From: Acorus gramineus
Lineage: Eukaryota; Streptophyta; Magnoliopsida; Acorales; Acoraceae
NCBI GenBank assembly: GCA_030737835.1
Contig: CM060853.1
Coordinates: 10,102,034-10,166,033 of the forward strand
DNA length: 64,000 bases
Direction: 5' to 3'
Shown in pieces: positions 46,196 to 57,901 of this stretch (the first letter of the stretch is position 1; each line of letters opens with the position of its first letter). A program made the translations under genes and the position numbers. Below the pieces are notes generated by a model, which saw only the letters and a program-made list of their open reading frames with translations, had not been told where the DNA came from and made no database searches.

Positions 46196-49100
46196 GTGTC
46201 ACTTTTTGGCCTGTTGGTAACCATTGGAGCATTTTAGCAGTTTTTGAAATTTTTGCATTTTTCGATCGGAACCGCATATTTTTGGACTGTTAGCTATCGT
46301 CTGAGTTAGAGGACTCCGATTGAAAATCTAACTGCATATTATGTGTCCTGGTGCCATTTTAAGCCACTCATGAAAATTTCATCGAATTCCGGCAACGTTT
46401 TCGAAATTTCACAGTTCCGGGGCGTATCTGGGTTTTTAAGTCGCACACTATAAATAAGTGAGATCTAATTTTTGAAAACACTATTCATCATCCCTACCAA
46501 CCCTTCCCCTCTCTCCTCTTTCTCATTTTTCTTCCATTTGAGGCCCTTAGACCCCTCAAACCCAAAAACCTAAAACCTAGGAAGTGTAGATCGGGTCCCG
46601 ATCTACACCCCGGTGGTTTCAAATCTCGATTCCGGTGAGTTTTACCCCTCCGTCCGCCCTCTCTTCTCCTCTGTTTTGGCCCATTTCGGAGGTGGGAGTA
46701 GATCCGGGCGTTGGAAGCCCTTTGGGAAAGGTTTCGGTGCGCGGAGAGCAACCGAACTTCCCTTCTTCCCCTCGGTAAGCCTCTTTTCCCTCTTTTTCAT
46801 GCTTAGATGTATGTTAGGAGGGTAGATTTGAGGTTGGGAGGCGGTCGACGGCGGTGGGTGGCCGTCGGAGGGCTGTGGTGGTGGTCGGAGGCCGTGGGGT
46901 GGTCGGAGGTGGGTGATGGGGAAGCTCGGGCTGGCAAGCTCTGTTTCGGGCAGCAGGCAGAGCAGCGGCAGCTGCCCAGGCAGCGCGCAGGCTGGGCGCG
47001 CGCGGGCATGCGCGCGTGCGTGCGCGAGCGTGCGTACGCGCGGCGTGCGCGCGGGTATGCGCGGGTCTGGTGCGAGGAGCTGGTCGGGCAGCTGTGCGCG
47101 GGTCTGGTCGAGCGGCTGGTGCGGGGAGATGTGTGAGTGGTCGATGCGCGCGGAGTGCGTGCTGGGGCGCGCGCGTGCGTGCGCGCGAGCGTGCGCGCGG
47201 GCGTGCGCTCGGGGAGAGCTGGAGGCCAGCTAGGCGTGCAAGCGCGGGGAGCTGTGCACGAGGTGATGGCCGAGGCAGGGGTGGTGCGTGCGCGAGGTGA
47301 TGGCCGAGGCAGGGGTGGTGCGTGCGCGAGGTGATGGCCGAGGCAGGGGTGGTGCGTGCGCGAGGTGATGGCCGAGGCAGGGGTGGTGCGTGCGCGAGGT
47401 GATGGCCGAGGAGAGTTCGTGCGGGAGGCAGTGTGGTGCGCGCGGGGGCGCGGCGAGGCAGTGCGGTGCTCACGGGGCGCGGTGAGGCAGCTGTGGTGCG
47501 CGCGAGGCGCGGCGAGGTGCCGGCGGTGCGTGGGGTGCGCGGGCTGAAGCGTGGCGGTGCACCCGGGCGGTCGGGTGGCCGTGCGGGTGGTTGCCGGGGT
47601 GCGGGTGGTTGCCGGAGTGCTCGGGTTAGCGTGCGTACGGGTCGTGTGCACGTTTGCCCGAGTGTGGGTGTTTGTTGTGGGTTTGTATTATTTGTGTATT
47701 TTGGGTATTGTGGATTTATACTCACCAGTTAATACCCTGTCTTGCAGATCTCGACGGACGGTCGCGCGTCGACCCGACTTCCGGTGAGTGGGACAACCCA
47801 ACCCAGTTTGGGAGGCGTTACATGCTTTGGGCGTGTACCGTCCTCCCCTGGGGCACATAGTTAGTATTAACTGCTTTGATATAATCCATGTAAGCATGAT
47901 GTGTGTGTGTAGAATGCATGCCACCCTAGACTTGTATGTTAGGGACTTGCACCCTTAGGTTTTGTGCATGAGCCATGTATCATGTCACCCCGTTATCATG
48001 CTAGGAAAGCCCTGACCTGTGCATGCGTCCTATTAGTTTGATTTATTTAATTAAATGTAAGCTTTAATGTTGATAGCATGCCTTGGGAATATAAGGGGGC
48101 CTTGCGAGGTTAACATTGAGACCCGGGTTAGGGTACTCCGTGTTCCTCGTTTGGTTGTCGGATGTCCTACATCGGGACCTCAGGTTACCCTCCCAAGGTC
48201 TCTTTTCCCCTCCTTGTCTTATTTATTTCCCCGCATCCTGGTTATGCGCGCTGGTGGAATTCTGAGGAATTCAAGACATTAGAGTTGTAGAGATGTGCTG
48301 TCAGCGGATCCGAGTGGATCATATGCGATGGATAGGCTGTTCTGTTCCCTTCGTCGGATTCGTGTAGAGACTACCCGGCGTTAGAAAGGTTGTCCCGTGC
48401 AGGGGCTTCCATCAGTAGGCGCCTCCTGATTTGGAAGAAGGACTGCGCCAAACGTGGGAGTGGCCAAACGACCTACAGAGTGGGGAGAGACTATCGGTGG
48501 ACCGAGGGTGACCAACAGCCTAGTCAGTCCCAAGAGCCTAGGTCACCTGTTGAGAGGTGAGGGTGAGGGTATGGTGGGCCGGCGATGCGACGACCCACAG
48601 GATTGTGTATGGATGATTATCCACCCATTAAGTCCCAACATCCTAGGTCACCTATTGAGGGTGAGGGTGAGGGTAAGGGTATGGCGGTTCGGCGATGTGA
48701 CGAACCCCCGGATTTGGATGTTTATGCCGCTTTGGGCTATTGGCTTGATTTAAATGTGGTTAATATGAACTGTATGCATGGGTTGTGCTATTCACTGAGC
48801 GTGTGGCTCACCCCTCGCATAATTATCTTTCAGTGATTTCTGAGGGAGGAGCTTCGCGAGCGACTACACCAGTAGAGGAGTAGCGCCACGTCCCACGAGT
48901 TTTGAGGCCATCAGCACCCTTCTCTTGTTGTATGTATATATTCTGTGCTTGGGCACCTAGTTGGATTATGTATGGATTTTATTTGTGTATATATGGACAT
49001 GTTGGCTCTCACAGGACATATGATTATGTATCGAGTCTGTAGTATGTTTTGATTACAGATTCAGTCTTTTAGCTTCCGCATTTGGTGTATATATTATGTC

Positions 49101-49221
49101 AGCCCTGCTTTTATCTGTGTTGTCATTTTAGTTGTTGTTTGTAGTATATTGTTGATCTCCTGTTACTGATATCATATATACACTTGCCGCGTCCCGGGGA
49201 CGGCCGCCCTGGGGCGTGACA
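46196..49221 (+). repeat. Tekay 5' LTR
   Basis: 3026 bp. TATAAATA at 46449-46456. G+C-rich block 46960-47640 with a 34-bp minisatellite. Splice-like signals: donor GGTAAGC at about 46772 and acceptor TTGCAG at about 47748, then donor GGTGAGTGG at about 47782. Confidence 0.93.
47259..47420. repeat. 34-bp minisatellite in the Tekay 5' LTR
   Basis: Four near-identical units GAGGTGATGGCCGAGGCAGG-GGTGGTGCGTGCGC plus a partial fifth. The 3' LTR has three diverged units plus a partial (about 55188-55310); the solo LTR lacks the array. Confidence 0.85.
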
Positions 49222-49226
49222 AAAGT

Positions 49227-49238
49227 TGGTATCAGAGC
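49227..49238 (+). promoter_or_regulatory. Tekay primer-binding site (tRNA-iMet)
   Basis: TGGTATCAGAGC, five bases after the LTR end, is complementary to the 3' end of plant initiator methionine tRNA. Confidence 0.93.
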
Positions 49239-49340
49239 CTGGTCCTGTCAGAGCCAAATGTCTTCTTTTCGTAGAGATGAGTCCTAGGATTTCTATATGC
49301 GTATTCTGATCCTAGTGTCTGGTTTTCTTAGGTTGCTGAT

Positions 49341-50160
49341 ATGCCTCCTCGCAGAGGACGGCGCGGACGTGGTCCCTCTCGACCCTTGGAGGTCTCCGGA
49401 CCTGCCAGAGTCGAGGATGCTATTGGTGAGTCCTCAGCCGTGAGGCCAGGATCAGCTCAGGAGCCTCCTGCCTGGGAGCGCGCGTTTGCGCGGTTAGCAG
49501 ATTTGGTAGAGACCCAGACGAGGGTGTTGGCAGATCAGGCACGGGAGATTCGGGAGCTGCGGGCAGCCCGCGAGGCAGTACCGCAGGTTCCCTTGGCGGC
49601 AGATCCGCCTGTGGTACCTGATACACCCCCAGTCCCCGTGGTGGAGATTCCGGCGGCCAGAGTTCAGGATCCTCAGGAGAGGGAGGCGGGGCTAGAGGCA
49701 GCAGCGAGGGTGCAGCAGAGTGGACTCTCAGCCTTTCTGAAGCTCCATCCTCCCGAGTTCCAGGGTCAGACGGAGGACCCCCTTGCTCCAGAGATGGTTG
49801 ATGGAGGTGGATACCATCTTCTCGACGATGCTTTGCACAGACCGCCAGAGGTCTCCCTGGCTACGTTTATGCTGAAGGGTAGCGCCGCCGAGTGGTGGGC
49901 TACTAGATCAGTGGACATCCCAGAGGGATTGGAGCAGCTCACATGGGCGGGATTCAGGGGATATTTCTTGGAGGAGTATTTCCCCTTCTCGACGCGACAG
50001 ATAGTGGAGCGGGAGTTTGAGCAGCTGACTCAGGGCACTATGTCCGTCGCTGACTACTCCACGCGGTTCACGAGGCTGTCCAGATTCGCTCCAGCTCTGG
50101 CGATGGACGAGGGACGAGGTGCCGTCGGTTCGAGCTCGGTCTCAGCAGTGCCATCCGAGT
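49341..50160 (+). CDS. Tekay gag (capsid region)
   Basis: Starts at an ATG after the primer-binding site with a typical basic N-terminus (MPPRRGRRGRG). The capsid-like core shows FLKLHPPEFQG, VSLATFMLKGSAAEWW and FEQLTQGTMSVADY. A short out-of-frame segment at about 49790-49855 is compensated downstream. A net frameshift near 50110 moves the rest of gag into another frame. Confidence 0.85.
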
Positions 50161-51246
50161 GCACGTCACCGCCCATGCTTTCACGAGGTACTCCGACTTA
50201 GTGTCTCGAGCGAAGACCGTCGAGAGAGACCTCGGGATCCAGGTGAGAGCTCCGACCCCGTCGACAGACCAGAGGCCACCCAGAGGCCAGGACAGAGGGC
50301 AGCGGAAGAAGAAGAGGGCCCGCTTCGAGCAGTCAGCGGCTCCCTCTCCAGCAGATGTGGTGCCAGCGCGAGGCCCAGCACCCATCGCAGCAGTGCCAGT
50401 CCAGATGAGGCGACCGGAGACGAGGCGCTGTTATCACTGTCAGCGCGTCGGGCATATTCTGTATAATTGCCCTGACGCAGGCCGACCAGCAGTGATGCCC
50501 CAGCAGCAGTTGCAGCAGCGGCCGTTCCAGCAGCCGTTTCAGCAGCAGCAGCAGCCTCAGCGCCAGCCGCAGCAGCAGCCTCAGCGTCAGCAGCAGCAGC
50601 CACAGGGTGGCCGTGCTGATCAGAGGAGGCAGCCAGCGCAGCAGGCGAGGCGTGCCCCTGCTCCTCAGCCTCAGTTCGTCCAGGGCCGAGTGGCAGCGCT
50701 TTCGGCAGAGGAGGCCCAGGCATCAGGCAGCGTGGTCAGAGGTACTGTTCAGATCTCCCAGCTTCCTGCTTATGTACTATTTGATTCCGGAGCCACCCAC
50801 TCGTTCGTGTCTCCCGCTTTCGCGAGACGGACGGGTGTGGCGTCCGCTCCTCTAGATGCTGTGTTAGAGGTGTCGTTGCCCGTGGGAGACCGGATTCTCC
50901 TCAGTTCGGTGTACCGAGGGTGCACGGTGGAGATCGCGGAGCATGAGTTTCCGGTAGAGCTGGTGGAGCTTGCGATGGCGGATTTTGATGCCATCCTGGG
51001 GATGGATTGGCTTGCAGCTAGTCATGCCAGCATCGACTGTTTCGCCAAGTCGGTGTCGTTCCACCTTCCTGGTCGGAGGTCTTTCCAGTTCGTGGGCGAT
51101 CGAGACGTAGCTCCTCTGGGGTTCGTGTCGTCCATGCAGGCGTGGAGACTCCTTCAGGGTGGATGCGAGGGCTTTCTGGCTTATATTGCTCTGGAGGATG
51201 CACCGCTGCGGGCAGATATCAGTCAGACTCCGGTCGTGGCAGAGTA
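50159..51246 (+). CDS. Tekay gag C-terminus (zinc knuckle) and protease
   Basis: Continues gag in a shifted frame. A CCHC knuckle [14 protein letters not shown] (C-x2-C-x4-H-x4-C) is followed by a Gln-rich tract (about 50500-50650, CAG-type codons) and an aspartic protease with the DSGATHSF active-site motif. A further frameshift lies at about 51245. Confidence 0.88.
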
Positions 51247-52916
51247 CCCGAGGTTTTCCCTGATGATCTTCCGGGATTACCGCCGGATCGCGCGATCGAG
51301 TTTGAGATCAATCTGCTTCCGGGGACCGAGCCGGTTTCGAGGGCTCCGTACCGGATGGCTCCCGCAGAGCTGAGGGTGCTGAAGGAGCAGTTGGAGGAGT
51401 TGCTGGAGAAGGGCTTCGCACGTCCGAGTGTGTCTCCGTGGGGAGCCCCTGTCCTGTTCGTCCGGAAGAAGGACGGTTCACTGCGGCTGTGTATTGATTA
51501 CAGGCAGTTGAATAAGCGGACAGTGAAGAACAAGTACCCGTTGCCGCGGATCGACGATCTGTTTGACCAGCTCCAGGGAGCGTGCGTCTTTTCCAAGATC
51601 GATCTCCGCTCGGGGTACTACCAGTTGAAGATCCGGGAGTCGGATATCTCGAAGACGGCCTTTCGCACCCGGTATGGGCACTACGAGTTCAGAGTACTGC
51701 CATTCGGGTTGACGAACGCGCCGGCGGCCTTCATGGATCTGATGAACCGGGTATTTCGACCCTTCCTCGACTCCTTTGTGGTAGTATTCATCGATGATAT
51801 ATTGGTGTACTCGAGGAGTCTTGAGGAGCACGCTCACCATCTTCGCACTGTCTTGGAGACTTTGGCCAGACATCAGTTGTTCGCCAAGTTCAGCAAGTGC
51901 GAGTTCTGGTTGGAGCGGATGGCCTTTCTGGGCCATGTGATTTCCGGTGAGGGTATAGCTGTGGACCCGGAGAAGACGCTCGCCGTGTCGAATTGGCGTC
52001 GACCGTCGAACCCCACTGAGATTCGTAGCTTCTTGGGCTTGGCGGGTTATTACAGGAGGTTTGTGGAGGGTTTCTCCAAGATAGCCGTTCCTCTTACCCG
52101 CCTCACTCGGAAAGACGTTCGGTTCGAGTGGTCCCCTTCTTGCGAGGAGAGCTTCCAGGAGCTGAAGCGAAGGCTCACCTCAGCGCCAGTTCTTACCCTT
52201 CCATCTGGGAGTGGTGGGTTCGCAGTATACACAGATGCATCGCAGTTGGGTGTGGGTTGCGTCCTGATGCAGCACGGTAAGGTGGTGGCTTACGCGTCTC
52301 GTCAGTTGAAGCCCCATGAGCAGAACTACCCCACCCATGACCTCGAGTTGGCTGCGATCATATTTGCGCTGAAGATGTGGAGGCATTATCTCTACGGAGA
52401 GGAGTTCGAGCTCTTTACAGATCATAAGAGCTTGACGTATCTGCAGTCTCAGCCGGAGCTCAACATGCGACAGAGGCGTTGGGTTGAGTTCCTTACAGAC
52501 TATGACTGTGACATCGCTTACCATCCGGGTAAGGCGAATGTCGTTGCAGATGCGCTCAGTAGGCAGCCCCTGGGCATGGCCGCCCACATGGCTGTCCGTC
52601 GTTGGAGGCTTCTGGAGGAGGCCGCTTGCTGGATCAGTGTTCGAGAGACCCCTGCGGGTGGCTTTTTGGCCAGGCTGGTGGTGCAGCCGGTTCTTCTCGA
52701 CGAGATCCGCACGGCTCAGGCTCAGGACCCGCATTTTATAGTCCTTTCTGAAGGCGTCGCCCGGGGCGAGCGTCAGGACTACCAGATTCGCGCGGACGGG
52801 ATCCTGAGATTCAGAGGCCGAGTGTGCATCCCCGACGACGCAGAGCTGAGGCGGAAGATTCTGGACGAGGCCCATCGCTCGAGGTACACCGTGCACCCTG
52901 GTGGCACGAAGATGTA
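51247..52916 (+). CDS. Tekay reverse transcriptase and RNase H
   Basis: Opens with the conserved linker ([14 protein letters not shown]). RT contains the FIDDILVYS active-site box and LRSGYYQ and RTRYGHYEF blocks. RNase H has YTDAS, the catalytic Glu in DLELAAI, and TDHKSL. The integrase N-terminal region begins before the frame is lost at about 52916. Confidence 0.92.
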
Positions 52917-54122
52917 CAGGGCCTTCGTCGCGGCTACTGGTGGCGCGGGATGAAGACGGATATCGCCCGTTTCGTTGCCCGATGCCTAGTATGCCAGCAG
53001 GTGAAGTCGGAGCATCAGCGCCCTGCGGGGAAGCTGCAGTCCATTGAGATCCCTCAGTGGAAGTGGGAGCAGATCACCATGGACTTCGTCTCGGGTTTGC
53101 CGAGGTCACGTTCGGGTCGCGATGCCATCTGGGTGATCGTCGACCGGCTGACGAAGTCTGCTCATTTCCTCCCCATCCGACTCACCGATTCTCTGGACAC
53201 CCTGGCGCAGTTATTCGTCTCCGAGATTGTCCGACTCCATGGCACTCCAGTCAGCATCATTTCTGATCGAGACGCGCGTTTTACTTCGAGGTTCTGGCGT
53301 AGCCTCCAGCACGCCCTTGGTACGGACCTCCTATTCAGTACAGCGTTTCATCCTCAGACGGACGGCCAGTCGGAGAGGACGATCCAGACCCTTGAGGACA
53401 TGCTGCGGGCCTGTGTACTCGATTTTGGGGGCAGTTGGGAGAGGCACCTTCCGTTGGTGGAGTTTGCCTACAACAACAGCTACCACTCGAGCATCCGGAT
53501 GGCTCCCTACGAGGCACTTTATGGCCGCAGCTGCAGGTCCCCCCTGTGTTGGGATGAGGTCGGAGAGCGCCAGCTAGAGGGACCAGAGATCGTTCACCAG
53601 ACCTCCGAGATGGTGAAGACGATTCGCGAGCGTATCCGAGTCGCTCAGAGTCGTCAGAAGAGCTACGCCGACCGCCGTCGCCGTGAGCTCGCCTTCGAGG
53701 TCGGTGATCATGTGTTCTTGAAGGTGTCCCCGATGAAGGGCATCTTCCGATTCGGTGTGCGGGGCAAGCTGAGTCCGCGTTTCATTGGGCCATTCCTCAT
53801 CCTCGAGCGAGTTGGGGAGGTGGCCTATCGCATAGCTCTGCCCCCACAGTTGGCTCAGGCCCATGACGTCTTCCACGTCTCGCAGCTGAGGCGATACGTC
53901 CACGATCCTGCTCACATCATCCCGTTCGAGCCGCTCGTCTTCGAGCCGGACTTGTCTTTCGTGGAGCAGCCGATTGAGATCATGGACCGCCGCGAGAAGA
54001 GGCTCCGCACCAAGACCGTCCAGCTGGTCAAGGTGCGATGGCAGCACCGTTCCGGTGCCGAGGCCACCTGGGAGCTCGAGGACGCCATGCGTGACGCGTA
54101 TCCGCATCTTTTCCCTTCTTAG
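52917..54122 (+). CDS. Tekay integrase with C-terminal chromodomain-like segment
   Basis: Zinc-finger cysteines in RCLVCQQVK, core domain acidic residues in [15 protein letters not shown] and the Glu in [10 protein letters not shown], then the [10 protein letters not shown] linker. The C-terminus (VKVRWQHRS followed by ATWELED) is the chromodomain-like tail that marks chromoviruses. Ends with TAG at 54120-54122, 48 bp before the 3' LTR. Confidence 0.92.
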   Translation, partial: QGLRRGYWWRGMKTDIARFVARCLVCQQVKSEHQRPAGKLQSIEIPQWKWEQITMDFVSGLPRSRSGRDAIWVIVDRLTKSAHFLPIRLTDSLDTLAQLFVSEIVRLHGTPVSIISDRDARFTSRFWRSLQHALGTDLLFSTAFHPQTDGQSERTIQTLEDMLRACVLDFGGSWERHLPLVEFAYNNSYHSSIRMAPYEALYGRSCRSPLCWDEVGERQLEGPEIVHQTSEMVKTIRERIRVAQSRQKSYADRRRRELAFEVGDHVFLKVSPMKGIFRFGVRGKLSPRFIGPFLILERVGEVAYRIALPPQLAQAHDVFHVSQLRRYVHDPAHIIPFEPLVFEPDLSFVEQPIEIMDRREKRLRTKTVQLVKVRWQHRSGAEATWELEDAMRDAYPHLFPS

Positions 54123-54157
54123 ATGTATTTGTATTTATTTTGAGGACAAAATTTCCT

Positions 54158-54170
54158 AAGGGGGGGAGAA
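54158..54170 (+). promoter_or_regulatory. Tekay polypurine tract
   Basis: AAGGGGGGGAGAA immediately precedes the TG of the 3' LTR and would prime plus-strand synthesis. Confidence 0.9.
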
Positions 54171-57127
54171 TGTTATATATGTGTCACTTTTTGGCCTGTT
54201 GGTAACCATTGGAGCATTTTAGCAGTTTTAAATTTTTGCATTTTTCGATCGGAACCGCATAATTTTGGACTGTTAGCTATCGTCCTGAGTTAGAGGACTC
54301 CGATTGAAAATCTAACTGCATATTATGTGTCCTGGTGCCATTTTAAGCCACTCATGAAAATTTCATCGAATTCCGGCAACGTTTCAAATTTGCAGTTCCG
54401 GGGCGTATCTGGGTTTTTAAGTCGCACACTATAATAAGTGGATCTAATTTTAAACACTATTCATCATCCCTACCAACCCTTCCCCTCTCTCCTCTCTCCA
54501 TTTTTCTCCATTTGAGGCCCTTAGACCCCTCAAACCAAAAACCTAAAACCTAGGAAGTGTAGTCCCGATCTACACCCCGGTGGTTTCAAATCTCGATTCC
54601 GACGAGTTAGCCCCTCCGTCCCCTCTCTTCTCCTCTGTTTTGGCCCATTTCGAGGTGGGAGTAGATCGGGCGTTGGAAGCCTTTGGAAAGGTTTCGGTGC
54701 GCGGAGAGCAACCGGACTTCCTTCTTCCCCTCGGTAAGCCTTTTCCCTCTTTTTCATGCTTAGATGTATGTTAGGAGGGTAGATTTGTGGTTGGGAGGCG
54801 GTCGGCGGCGGTGGGTGGCCGTCGGAGGGCTGTGGTGGTGGTCGGAGGCCGTGGGGTGGTCGGAGGTGGGTGTGGGGAGCTCGGGCTGGCTGGCTCTGTT
54901 CCGGGCAGCAGGCAGCAGCGGCAGCGGCCCAGGCAGCGCGCAGGCTGGGCGCGCGCGGGCATGCGAGCGTGCGTGCGCGAGCGTGCGTACGCGCGGCGTG
55001 CGCGCGGGTATGCGCGGGTCTGGTGCGAGGAGCTGGTCGGGCAGTTGTGCGCAGGTTGGTCGAGCGGCTGGCGCGGGGAGATGTGTGAGTGGTCGATGCG
55101 CGCAGAGTGCGTGCTGGGGCGCGCGCAGGCGTGCGCTCGGGGAGAGCTGGAGGCCAGCTAGGCGTGCGAGCGCGGGGAGCCGTGCGCGAGGTGATGACTG
55201 AGGCAGGGGTGGTGCGTGCGCGAGGTGATGGCCGAAGTAGGGGTGGTGCGTGCGCGAGGTGATGGCCGAGGCAGGGTGGTCCGTGCACGAGGTGATGGCC
55301 GAGGAGAGTTCGTGCGGGAGGCAGTGTGGTGCGCGCGGGGGCGCGGCGAGGCAGCGCGGTGCTCACGGGGCACGGTGAGGCGGCTGTGGTGGGCGCGAGG
55401 CGCGGCGAGGTGCCGGCGGTGCGCGGGGTGCGCGGGCTGAAGCGTGGCGGTGCACCCGGGCGGTCGGGTGGCCGTGCGGGTGGTTGCCGGGGGTGCGGGT
55501 GGTTGCCGGAGTGCTCGGGTTAGCGTGCGTACGGGTCGTGTGCACGTTTGCCCGAGTGTGGGGTGTTTGTTGGTCTTAAGTACTTATTTGTGTATTTTGG
55601 GTAATTGTGGATTTATACTCACCAGTTAATACCTTGTCTTGCAGATCTCGACGGACGGTCGCGCGACGACCCGATTTCCGGTGAGTGGGACAACCCAACC
55701 CAGTTTGGGAGGCGTTACATGCTTTGGGCGTGTACCGTCCTCCCCTGGGGCACATAGTTAGTATTAACTGCTTTGATATAATCCATGTAAGCATGATGTG
55801 TGTGTGTAGAATGCATGCCACCCTAACTTGTATGTTAGGGACTTGCACCCTTAGGTTTTGTGCATGAGCCATGTATCATGTCACCCCGTTATCATGCTAG
55901 GAAAGCCCTGACTTGTGCATGCGTCCTATTAGTTTGATTTATTTAATTAAATGCAAGCTTTAATATTGATAGCATGCCTTGGGGAATAAAAAGGGGGCCT
56001 TGCGAGGTTAACATTGAGAGCCGGGTTAGGGTACTCCGTGTTCCTTGTTTGGTTGTCGGGGTGTCCTACATCGGGACCTCAGGTTACCCTCCCAATGTCT
56101 CTTTTCCTCATTTTACCTTATGTATTTTCCCCGCATCCTGGTTATGCGCGCTGATGGAATTCAGAGGAATTCAAGACATTAGAGTTGTAGAGACGTGCTG
56201 TCAGCGGATCCGAGTGGATCATATGCGATGGATAGGCTGTTCTGTTCCCTCTGTTGGATCAGTGTAGAGACTACCCCGGCGTTAGAAAGGTTGTCCCGTG
56301 CAGGGGCTTCCACCAGTAGGCGCCTCCTGATTTGGTAGAAGGACTGCGCCGAACGTGGGAGTGGCCAAACGACCTACGGAGTGGGGAGAGACTATCGGTG
56401 GACCGAGGGTGACCAACAGCCTAGTCAGTCCCAAGAGCCTAGGTCACCTGTTGAGATGTGAGGGTGAGGGTATGGTGGGCCGGCGATGCGACGACCCACA
56501 GGATTGTGTATGGATGATTATCCACCCATTAAGTCCCAACATCCTAGGTCACCTATTGAGGGTGAGGGTGAGGGTAAGGGTATGGCGGTTCGGCGATGTG
56601 ATGAACCCCCGGATTTGCGATGTTTATGCCGCTTTGGGCTATTGGCTTGATTTAAATGTGGTTAATATGAACTGTATGCATGGGTTGTGCTATTCACTGA
56701 GCGTGTGGCTCACCCCTCGCATATTGCCTTTTTTTCAGTGATCTCTGAGGGAGAAGCTTCCCGAGCGACTACACCAGTAGAGGAGTAGCGCCACGTCCTT
56801 CGAGTTTTGAGGCCATCAGCACCCTTCTCTTGTTGTACGTATATATCTCTGTGCTTGGGCACCTAGTTGGGATTATGTATGGATTTTATTTGTGTATATA
56901 TGGATATGTTGGCTCTCACAGGACTTATGATTATGTATCGAGTCTGTAGTATATTTTGATTACAGATGCAGTCTTTTTAGCTTCCGCACTTGGTGTATAT
57001 ATTATGTCAGCCCTGCTTTATCTGTGTTGTCATTTTAGTTGTTGTGTGAGTATGTTATTGATTCCTGTTCACTGATATCATATATACACTTGCCGCGTCA
57101 CGGGGACGGCCGCCCTGGGGCGTGACA
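54171..57127 (+). repeat. Tekay 3' LTR
   Basis: 2957 bp, collinear with the 5' LTR but 69 bp shorter. Its first 600 bp differ mainly by loss of single bases in short homopolymers. Target duplication ATATT follows. Confidence 0.93.
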
Positions 57128-57737
57128 ATATTGAATATTAAATCTGGAATCTACAAAACATATATCACTTATGCATCAATATGAATTTAAAAATGTGACA
57201 GATGTCTCTGATGCAATCAGTTAATAACTCGAATGTAATACAGGTACACAACACAAATACACACTGTTACATATCATTAAAATTGTTACATCTTCTCTAT
57301 GTAACCAAAAACCCAGAGTGATTCATATTATAACATAATATTGAATATTAAATCTAGAAACTACAAAACAGACTTCACTTATGCATCAATATGAATTTAA
57401 AATGGGACAGATGTCTCTGATGCAATCAACTAATAACTCGAGCGAAATACAAGTACACACTATCAATGAATTTATATTTGTTACATCTTCAAATGTAACA
57501 ACAACCCAAGACTGATCCATTGTTACATCATTGTGGAAATTAAACCTGAAAAATATAAAAAGAAAATCAATTGAGTCAGAACAAATCACTTATGTATCAA
57601 TCTGCACATTGCTTTATGTATTCTTCACGTGCTTAGTCTTCGGCCTGTAAACCTTTGCTGCCTTCCTTTTTGTCGGTGGTCGCCCTTTGCTTCGAACTTT
57701 TTTAGGTGAATGTACACATCTAACCGGCGATGGTGTT

Positions 57738-57901
57738 ACGCCAACAGAACTGCAGTTAGCATTCGCAGATGAAAAATGCAACAAAGATTCCTGCAAAGAA
57801 TCCATGTATTGTGTACAAAACGCCAACAGAACTGCAGTTAGCATTCGCAGATGAAAAATGCAACAAAGATTCCTGCAAAGAATCCATGTATTGTGTACAA
57901 A
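57738..57901. repeat. 82-bp direct duplication at the transposase 3' end
   Basis: ACGCCAACAGAACTGCAG... starts at 57738 and again at 57820, near-perfect over 82 bp. As 82 is not a multiple of three, it shifts the minus-strand frame of the transposase. Confidence 0.93.

Larger units (their letters stand above)
46196..57127 (+). mobile_element. Tekay/Del Ty3-gypsy chromovirus, full-length, frame-broken
   Basis: LTRs 46196-49221 and 54171-57127, duplication ATATT at 46191-46195 and 57128-57132. A primer-binding site TGGTATCAGAGC (initiator Met tRNA) lies at 49227-49238 and a polypurine tract GGGGGGGAGAA just before 54171. The internal region encodes gag, zinc knuckle, protease, RT, RNase H, integrase and a C-terminal chromodomain-like segment in the usual gypsy order, broken by frameshifts near 50110, 51245 and 52916 and by a short out-of-frame stretch at about 49790-49855 in gag. 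LTRs of about 3 kb and the C-terminus support the Tekay/Del lineage. Confidence 0.95.
46055..57411. repeat. Tandem units of about 215 bp in the MULE, split by Tekay
   Basis: The unit runs GACAGATGTCTCTGATGCAATC ... TGTTACATATCATTAAAATTG ... CTCAGAGTGATTCATA ... AACATAATATTGAATATTAAAT. Copies: a partial one at 46055-46195 continuing at 57128-57197 after the Tekay insertion, a full one at 57198-57411, and a decayed one to about 57560. Each has three or more TGTTACAT/ATGTAAC motifs. It lies between the two convergent MULE genes. Confidence 0.7.

Noticed and set aside
47259..47420. Direct repeats resembling a CRISPR array
   Set aside because: Contiguous minisatellite without spacers in a plant LTR.
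46803..47732. Long minus-strand frames (282 and 303 codons) rich in Arg/Thr/Pro
   Set aside because: Same G+C-rich LTR block and 34-bp minisatellite; no domain, not kept in sister LTRs.
54530..55545. Minus-strand frame of 278 codons in the 3' LTR
   Set aside because: LTR composition artefact, as in the other two copies.
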